DNA of 64,000 bases from Rubrivivax sp. (GTDB lineage: Bacteria; Pseudomonadota; Gammaproteobacteria; Burkholderiales; Burkholderiaceae_C): assembly GCA_022842595.1 (NCBI GenBank), contig JALHPF010000022.1, positions 1 to 64,000 of the forward strand, given 5' to 3'. This document shows, in pieces, positions 60,003 through 64,000 of the stretch; position 1 is the stretch's first letter; every line of letters starts with the position of its first letter. Under the pieces are notes generated by a model. It was not told where the DNA came from, did not search any database, and saw nothing but the letters and a program-made list of their open reading frames with translations. The translations under genes were made by a program, and so were the position numbers.

Positions 60003-60284
60003 ATGGCGCTGGTCCGCCTGGGCTTGGCAGACGCAATGCTCTGGCTGGCGGACCGAGAGGGGCTGTCGCAAATCGTGCGCTACGCACCCGGGTCGCCATT
60101 CGAACGGCACGTCCACGGCGGGGGCGAGGAGATCCTGGTCCTGGACGGTGTGTTCAGCGACGAAGGCGGCGACCACCCCGTGGGCACGTGGCTGCGCAGT
60201 CCGCGCTGGAGCCGGCACACGCCGTTCACGGGCGCGGAAGGTGCCCTGATCTACGTGAAGGTGGGCCATCTCGGCGCTGACTAG
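60003..60284 (+). CDS. Cupin, ChrR-like
   Basis: 93 residues forming a single cupin barrel with metal-site residues in RYAPGSPFERHVHGGGEEILVLDG and SDEGGDHPVGTWLRSPRWSRHTPF, as in ChrR anti-sigma C-terminal and related stand-alone cupins. Shorter than most relatives at the N-terminus, so it may be truncated. AAGG precedes the ATG. It is 46 bp after the hydrolase gene. Confidence 0.75.
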   Translation: MALVRLGLADAMLWLADREGLSQIVRYAPGSPFERHVHGGGEEILVLDGVFSDEGGDHPVGTWLRSPRWSRHTPFTGAEGALIYVKVGHLGAD

Positions 60285-60295
60285 CCGTCGGTCGT

Positions 60296-61717
60296 TCACA
60301 GCCAATACTCCCAGGCCCGCGCCAGCCATTCCTTGAGGCGCAGGCTGAAGGGCCGGCTCTGCCAGCGCTCTAGCGTGATGGCGTCGGATGCCGCGAGATC
60401 CTTGTCGAACATCGCCTGCACCTGTTGGCCGAATTCGACGCCCAGCACGACGGCGTTCAGCTCGTGGTTGTGCAGGAAGCTTCGCCAGTCGAGATTGGTG
60501 GACCCGACGGTGGCCCACACCCCGTCGATCAACGCCGTCTTCGAGTGCAGGATCACGTCGCGCCGCTCGTAGATCTTGACGCCCGCGCGCAACAGCTGCT
60601 CGTAGTAGCCGCGCCCGGCATGAAACACCAGCCAGAAGTCGGTATTGCTGGGCAGGATCAAGGTCACGTCAACGCCGCGTGCGGCGGCCGCTTTCAGCGC
60701 GGCCAGCAGCTGCGGGTCAGGGGCGAAGTAAGCGTTGGTCAGGTGCACGCTGGTCTCGGCACTGTGGATCGCCGAAAGCAGCGTGGCATAGATCAGGCTG
60801 TAGGGTTCCTCGGGCGAACTGCCGATGGCGCGCACCAGCTGCCGACCCGCGATCTCGGGTTTCGGAAAGAAGTTCTTCGGCGCGAGCGGCTCGCCCTTTT
60901 GCGCGGCCCAGGTGGCCAGGAACAGCTTCTGCAGTTCCGCGACCACCGGCCCCTGCAACTGCAGGTCGGTGTCGCGCCATGCCGGGCTGCCGGCGGGCCG
61001 CGCACTCATGCCCTGGCTGGACGAACCGCCGGAATACACGCTGCTGAAGTTGATGCCGCCCAGGAAGGCCACGCGTCCGTCGACGATGAGCAACTTGCGG
61101 TGGTCACGCTGATTCAGCTCCCACTCCTTCCGCGCCTTCGCGGGATTCATCGGGTTGAACTCGACGATGCGGATGCCGTTGTCGGTCAGGCGCTTGAAGA
61201 AGGCCTTGGGCGTGTCGATGGTGCCGACGCTGTCGCGAATGAGGTTGACCTGCACACCCTGCCGCTGCTTGGCGATGAGCGCGTCGGCAAAGCGCCGGCC
61301 GACATCGTCGTCGTCGAGGATGTAGGTTTCCATGTGGATGTGGTCACGCGCCGCCAGGATGGCGGCCAGCATCGCCTGGTAGGTGGCCGGTCCGTCCTGC
61401 AGCAGCAGCACCTGATTGCCCGTGGTCAGCGGGCTGTCGGTGATCGCTTCCTCACGCGCCAGGTGGCGCTCGAAGATGCCGGTCTTTGGGCTTCCCCCCT
61501 TCACGCCCTCGAGGATGGCCTTGCTTTGCGCGGCCGTCAGCGGGCCGCGTGCGCCTTCCAGTTGCACGCCTTTGCCGTGCGGAATGGCCAGGTCGGGCAC
61601 GATCGTTGGCAGGCGGCTGCGCACGGCCAGCCCCAGCAGCACGAGCAGCAACAACAGGGCAACGAAGCCCAGGGCCCATCGATGGCGGCGAAGCATGCGC
61701 GATTGCATCGCTGCCAT
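60296..61717 (-). CDS. Phospholipase D-family cardiolipin synthase-like protein
   Basis: 473 residues. One N-terminal membrane helix (LGFVALLLLLVLLGLAV), then two PLD catalytic motifs: HRKLLIVDGRVAFLGG near residue 207 and HSKTALIDGVWATVGSTN near 392. This is the layout of cardiolipin synthases that join two phosphatidylglycerols. AGG precedes the ATG at 61717; an ATG at 61708 is also in frame. It is convergent with the cupin gene (11-bp gap). Confidence 0.9.
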   Translation of the reverse strand: MAAMQSRMLRRHRWALGFVALLLLLVLLGLAVRSRLPTIVPDLAIPHGKGVQLEGARGPLTAAQSKAILEGVKGGSPKTGIFERHLAREEAITDSPLTTGNQVLLLQDGPATYQAMLAAILAARDHIHMETYILDDDDVGRRFADALIAKQRQGVQVNLIRDSVGTIDTPKAFFKRLTDNGIRIVEFNPMNPAKARKEWELNQRDHRKLLIVDGRVAFLGGINFSSVYSGGSSSQGMSARPAGSPAWRDTDLQLQGPVVAELQKLFLATWAAQKGEPLAPKNFFPKPEIAGRQLVRAIGSSPEEPYSLIYATLLSAIHSAETSVHLTNAYFAPDPQLLAALKAAAARGVDVTLILPSNTDFWLVFHAGRGYYEQLLRAGVKIYERRDVILHSKTALIDGVWATVGSTNLDWRSFLHNHELNAVVLGVEFGQQVQAMFDKDLAASDAITLERWQSRPFSLRLKEWLARAWEYWL

Positions 61718-61787
61718 TCTTGCCTAAGCGCAGCGCGGCAAGGTCCCTTCGCAGGCGCCGTCTGGCCCGAATGTGCCGCGGCCCCGA

Positions 61788-62624
61788 TTACGCAGAAGAC
61801 CAGCTTGTCCCTGGCGCCTGAGAGCCCAGAATGCGCCGGCTCAAGCCATCGGCCCAGGCCGCATAGCCCTCGGCGCTGGGATGGATCCCGTCCTCGGCCA
61901 TGCCCGTCGTGGTGGTCGTTGCCGGATGCCAGTGCATGCTGCGCCCGACCTGTTCGATCAGCAGTTGGGCCAGGTTGTGGTTCATCTGCCTTGCCCAGCG
62001 GCCCATGAACCAGCGCAGCGGCTGCGGCAGCGCCAGGCAGGCATGCATCGGGGGCACGGCGCTGTGCACCAGCAAGGCCGGGGCGAAGCGCAGGTCGATC
62101 AGCTCGGCCAGGCGGGTCTGCCACCGGGCCCAGTGCAGCGGCGCGCACAGACCGGTGGCGTCGTTGGCGCCCATCGACAGCACGACCACATCGAAGCGCG
62201 CGCAAGGCGCGTCCTGCAGCAGCGTCAGCAGCCCCGGCGAGTCCAGGCCGTTGGCCGCCAGCACGCACCATTGCACGGTGTGATGCGGGCTCAGGCGCCG
62301 CACGAGCTGGCCGCACAGCGCCTGGTCCTGCGTGGGGGCACCCACGCCTGCGGCACCCGAGTCGCCGGCAACCAGCAGGCGGATCAACGGGCCACAGCCG
62401 GCAATGCCGGCGCGCAGTCCTGGCGGCTCCGGCATGCGCGGCGTGACGCGCCGCACGTGCCGGGCCTGCAGCCAGAGCAGCGGCCCCAGCAGCCACAACA
62501 ATGGCAGCCGCTGCCAGCGGGCCCCGATCGACGCACCCCCCGGCCCGCCATCGTGTCGATGCCTGCGTTGGTCGCGGCCGCTCGTGCGGCCAGGCGTGTG
62601 GCAAATCGTGTCTGCTGCTTGCAT
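61788..62624 (-). CDS. SGNH/GDSL hydrolase
   Basis: About 278 residues. A hydrophobic segment (LPLLWLLGPLLWL) near residue 40 suggests membrane anchoring. The SGNH blocks are LLVAGDSGAAGVG, VVLSMGANDATG and EDGIHPSAEGY with catalytic Ser, Asn and Asp-x-x-His. It is an esterase or acyltransferase; the substrate is unknown. ATG 62624 follows CAGGA. The frame continues upstream without coding character. Confidence 0.87.
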   Translation of the reverse strand: MQAADTICHTPGRTSGRDQRRHRHDGGPGGASIGARWQRLPLLWLLGPLLWLQARHVRRVTPRMPEPPGLRAGIAGCGPLIRLLVAGDSGAAGVGAPTQDQALCGQLVRRLSPHHTVQWCVLAANGLDSPGLLTLLQDAPCARFDVVVLSMGANDATGLCAPLHWARWQTRLAELIDLRFAPALLVHSAVPPMHACLALPQPLRWFMGRWARQMNHNLAQLLIEQVGRSMHWHPATTTTTGMAEDGIHPSAEGYAAWADGLSRRILGSQAPGTSWSSA

Positions 62625-62932
62625 CGGTCCTGTCTCGTGGGTCGATCGTCGGTAAGCCTGCTCAAGCGCCTGCGCGCTTGCACGCTGCGGGATCGTCAGT
62701 ACCGTAGAGGCAGACTGCGGCGCTGTCGGTACGTTCTCGAACGCATCGGAATGCTTTGCCACCCTTTGTGCGCAGGGTTCGGAACCGCACAGACGAAGGG
62801 TTCGTCGGGCTCCAGATTGCACGTTCGAAGCAGAGCCGAAGCCGGGACTCGACGGCTCGGCTCGGTGATGCCGGCGCGCGACGGACGACGTCGGGCCCAG
62901 AGTCCGAAACAAGCTCGTTTCCAGGAGATGCC
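62625..62932. other. Divergent intergenic region
   Basis: 308 bp between the divergent SGNH and 62933 genes. No clear promoter or operator motif was recognised by eye. It should hold both promoters. Confidence 0.5.
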
Positions 62933-63568
62933 GTGATCAAGAAGTCGGGTGGGCAGCATGCCGTGTCGGCAAACAATCCCTGCCCGTTCCTGCGTGCACT
63001 GGTGGCAGCGGGCCGGTTGGCCGATGACCGGGAACCGCTTGCAAAGGTGGCGGCTGTCGTTGCGACCATCGCCCGCGCGGGCGACGGTCGCCCCGTGCTG
63101 CCGCGAACGGCGGTCTTCGCCATTGCCTCGGTGGCCAACGGGCTGGGTCCCCTGTCTCTGGCCCAAACGCAGTGGCACGGCCTGCAGCTGAACGCGTTGC
63201 GGGGCGGGCCGCTCGACAAGAAGGGCGCGGGTTCCGGGATCCTGGACGCGCGAGGTGCCGTCGATGCCAAGGAACTGTCGAGGCTGCGGGGCTTTGCCAG
63301 GTTGAAGCCAGGCGCCGATGGCTCGTCGGAGCTCGGCCTGGGACTGGCCGAACTGCGCGCCTACATGGACGCCAACTTTGCGCGCGCCGCAGGACGCCGG
63401 CGAATGATCGATCGGACGCTGATGATCGGCGAGTGGCCCGTGTTGCTGAAGGTCATGGGCAAGGAAGGTCCGGGCGGCCGGTATCTGGGCCTTCAAGACG
63501 TCATCGACCTCTTCAGGAAGCGCATCCTCCCGGAGCGCATGAACCAGCGTCTGTGTGCCGGAAGGTAA
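62933..63568 (+). CDS. Unassigned protein with PCP motif, possibly peroxidase-like
   Basis: 211 residues from GTG 62933 with AGGAG 6 nt upstream. There is no signal peptide. The N-terminal NNPCPFLRALVAAGRL resembles the proximal Cys-Pro motif of fungal and bacterial heme-thiolate peroxidases/peroxygenases (PCPGLNALANHG), and GAVDAKELSRL recalls their EHDxSLSR segment, though weakly; the same stretch could also be a degenerate EF-hand. No other family was recognised, so the assignment is tentative. It has no close partner gene: the SGNH gene is divergent. Confidence 0.55.
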   Translation: MIKKSGGQHAVSANNPCPFLRALVAAGRLADDREPLAKVAAVVATIARAGDGRPVLPRTAVFAIASVANGLGPLSLAQTQWHGLQLNALRGGPLDKKGAGSGILDARGAVDAKELSRLRGFARLKPGADGSSELGLGLAELRAYMDANFARAAGRRRMIDRTLMIGEWPVLLKVMGKEGPGGRYLGLQDVIDLFRKRILPERMNQRLCAGR

Positions 63569-63626
63569 GCGCCAAGCCACCGGGCCGGCTCGATCAAGGC
63601 GGCGACCGGATCGCATTCGGCCTGGA

Positions 63627-64000
63627 TCAGCGCTGCGGCACGGCTTCCGAACCGGACTCGATGAACAGCCGCTTGATCATCGGAAACCGCTCGCGCACCC
63701 GGCGCTCCACCTCGGCCATCGCCAACGCCGCATCGGAAGTCTTCGTCTACGCGTCGAAGTCCAGGTCCATGGTGACCAGCACGTCGTCGGGCCCCACGTA
63801 CATCGACAGCACGCGGCCGACGTCGCGCACGCCGGGCTGTGCCAGCGCGATGTCACGCAGGGCGCGCGCGGTCTCCGGGCGGATGCCTTCGCCGATGAGC
63901 AGGCTGCGCGACTGCCAGGCGAGCAGACCCGCCACGCCGGCCAGCAGGATGCCGATCAGCACCGAGGCTGCTCCGTCGAGTGCCGGCATCTGCAGCCAGT
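63627..64000 (-). pseudogene. Cation diffusion facilitator, in-frame TAG, partial
   Basis: The C-terminal part of a CDF transporter gene enters from the right edge: last membrane helix (VLIGILLAGVAGLLAW), then IRPETARALRDIALAQPGVRDVGRV and the cytoplasmic domain GPDDVLVTMDLDFDA. A TAG at 63749-63747 then interrupts the frame. In the same frame, TKTSDAALAMAEVERR and RVRERFPMIKRLFIES continue the family's C-terminal sequence for 39 codons to TGA at 63627. Either the protein is cut by a nonsense mutation, losing part of the metal-sensing domain, or the base is a sequencing error. Confidence 0.8.

Noticed and set aside
1..64000. Search by eye for tRNA, rRNA, CRISPR arrays, IS terminal repeats and prophage genes
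   Set aside because: No convincing cloverleaf, rRNA segment, regularly spaced repeat array or transposase was seen.

Overview
The window is high-GC, densely packed bacterial DNA with mostly short intergenic spaces and many 4-bp start/stop overlaps. The gene set (divinyl chlorophyllide reductase BciA, SoxYZ, a caa3-type oxidase, PEP-CTERM proteins, DUF3149, TIGR02999-type ECF sigma with a Ser/Thr kinase) points to a betaproteobacterium of the order Burkholderiales, plausibly from the Rubrivivax/Roseateles/Leptothrix neighbourhood. BciA, normally used only for (bacterio)chlorophyll synthesis, suggests a phototroph or a descendant of one. No rRNA, tRNA, CRISPR array or intact insertion sequence was recognised.

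Layout. 1-368: non-coding, with a 132-bp nested palindrome. 369-5512 (minus): an ABC importer of the NMT1/ThiY kind, an 8-oxoguanine-deaminase-like amidohydrolase and a Rieske oxygenase, read as uptake and breakdown of an N-heterocycle. 5686-11878: a DISM-type histidine kinase, a lipoprotein, a TMEM165-type Mn exporter behind a yybP-ykoY riboswitch with a terminator, bciA, two tiny genes and a TlpA-like thiol reductase. 12007-14690: serine hydrolase, DoxX, exported protein. 14704-19177: a small sulfur module (metallo-beta-lactamase hydrolase, ArsR regulator with two candidate operators, SoxY, SoxZ, FadL porin, DUF302 lipoprotein), with no SoxXAB/CD in the window. 19202-20905: UbiB.

20922-29807 (minus): a translationally coupled signalling operon with a giant multi-PAS histidine kinase, two single-domain response regulators and a REC-GGDEF-EAL protein, running on into an L,D-transpeptidase and a peptidoglycan peptidase. 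The kinase holds four PAS units at an exact 396-bp DNA spacing. 30047-36336: metalloprotease, DUF2130 coiled-coil protein, MATE exporter, VOC protein. 36337-38033: a poorly coding, less GC-rich stretch carrying one orphan gene. 38034-44288: ECF sigma factor, two PEP-CTERM proteins and a Ser/Thr kinase with associated small genes. 45004-49124: DUF6351 hydrolase, a decayed nucleoside hydrolase, and an NADPH-dependent FMN reductase-like protein.

49470-58634: a respiratory block with a lone sdhB, a caa3 oxidase (cytochrome c, subunit II with fused cytochrome c, fused subunits I+III, small membrane subunit), a dihaem cytochrome c, cytochrome b561, CtaG, a DUF2231-like protein and a PQQ/sorbosone-dehydrogenase-like protein. 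Together these look like a branch feeding periplasmic dehydrogenase electrons through cytochromes c to an oxidase whose canonical D- and K-channel residues appear substituted. 58811-64000: a glycine-zipper/alpha-beta-hydrolase fusion, a cupin, a cardiolipin-synthase-like PLD protein, an SGNH hydrolase, a possible heme-thiolate-peroxidase-like protein, and a cation diffusion facilitator interrupted by an in-frame TAG at the window edge.
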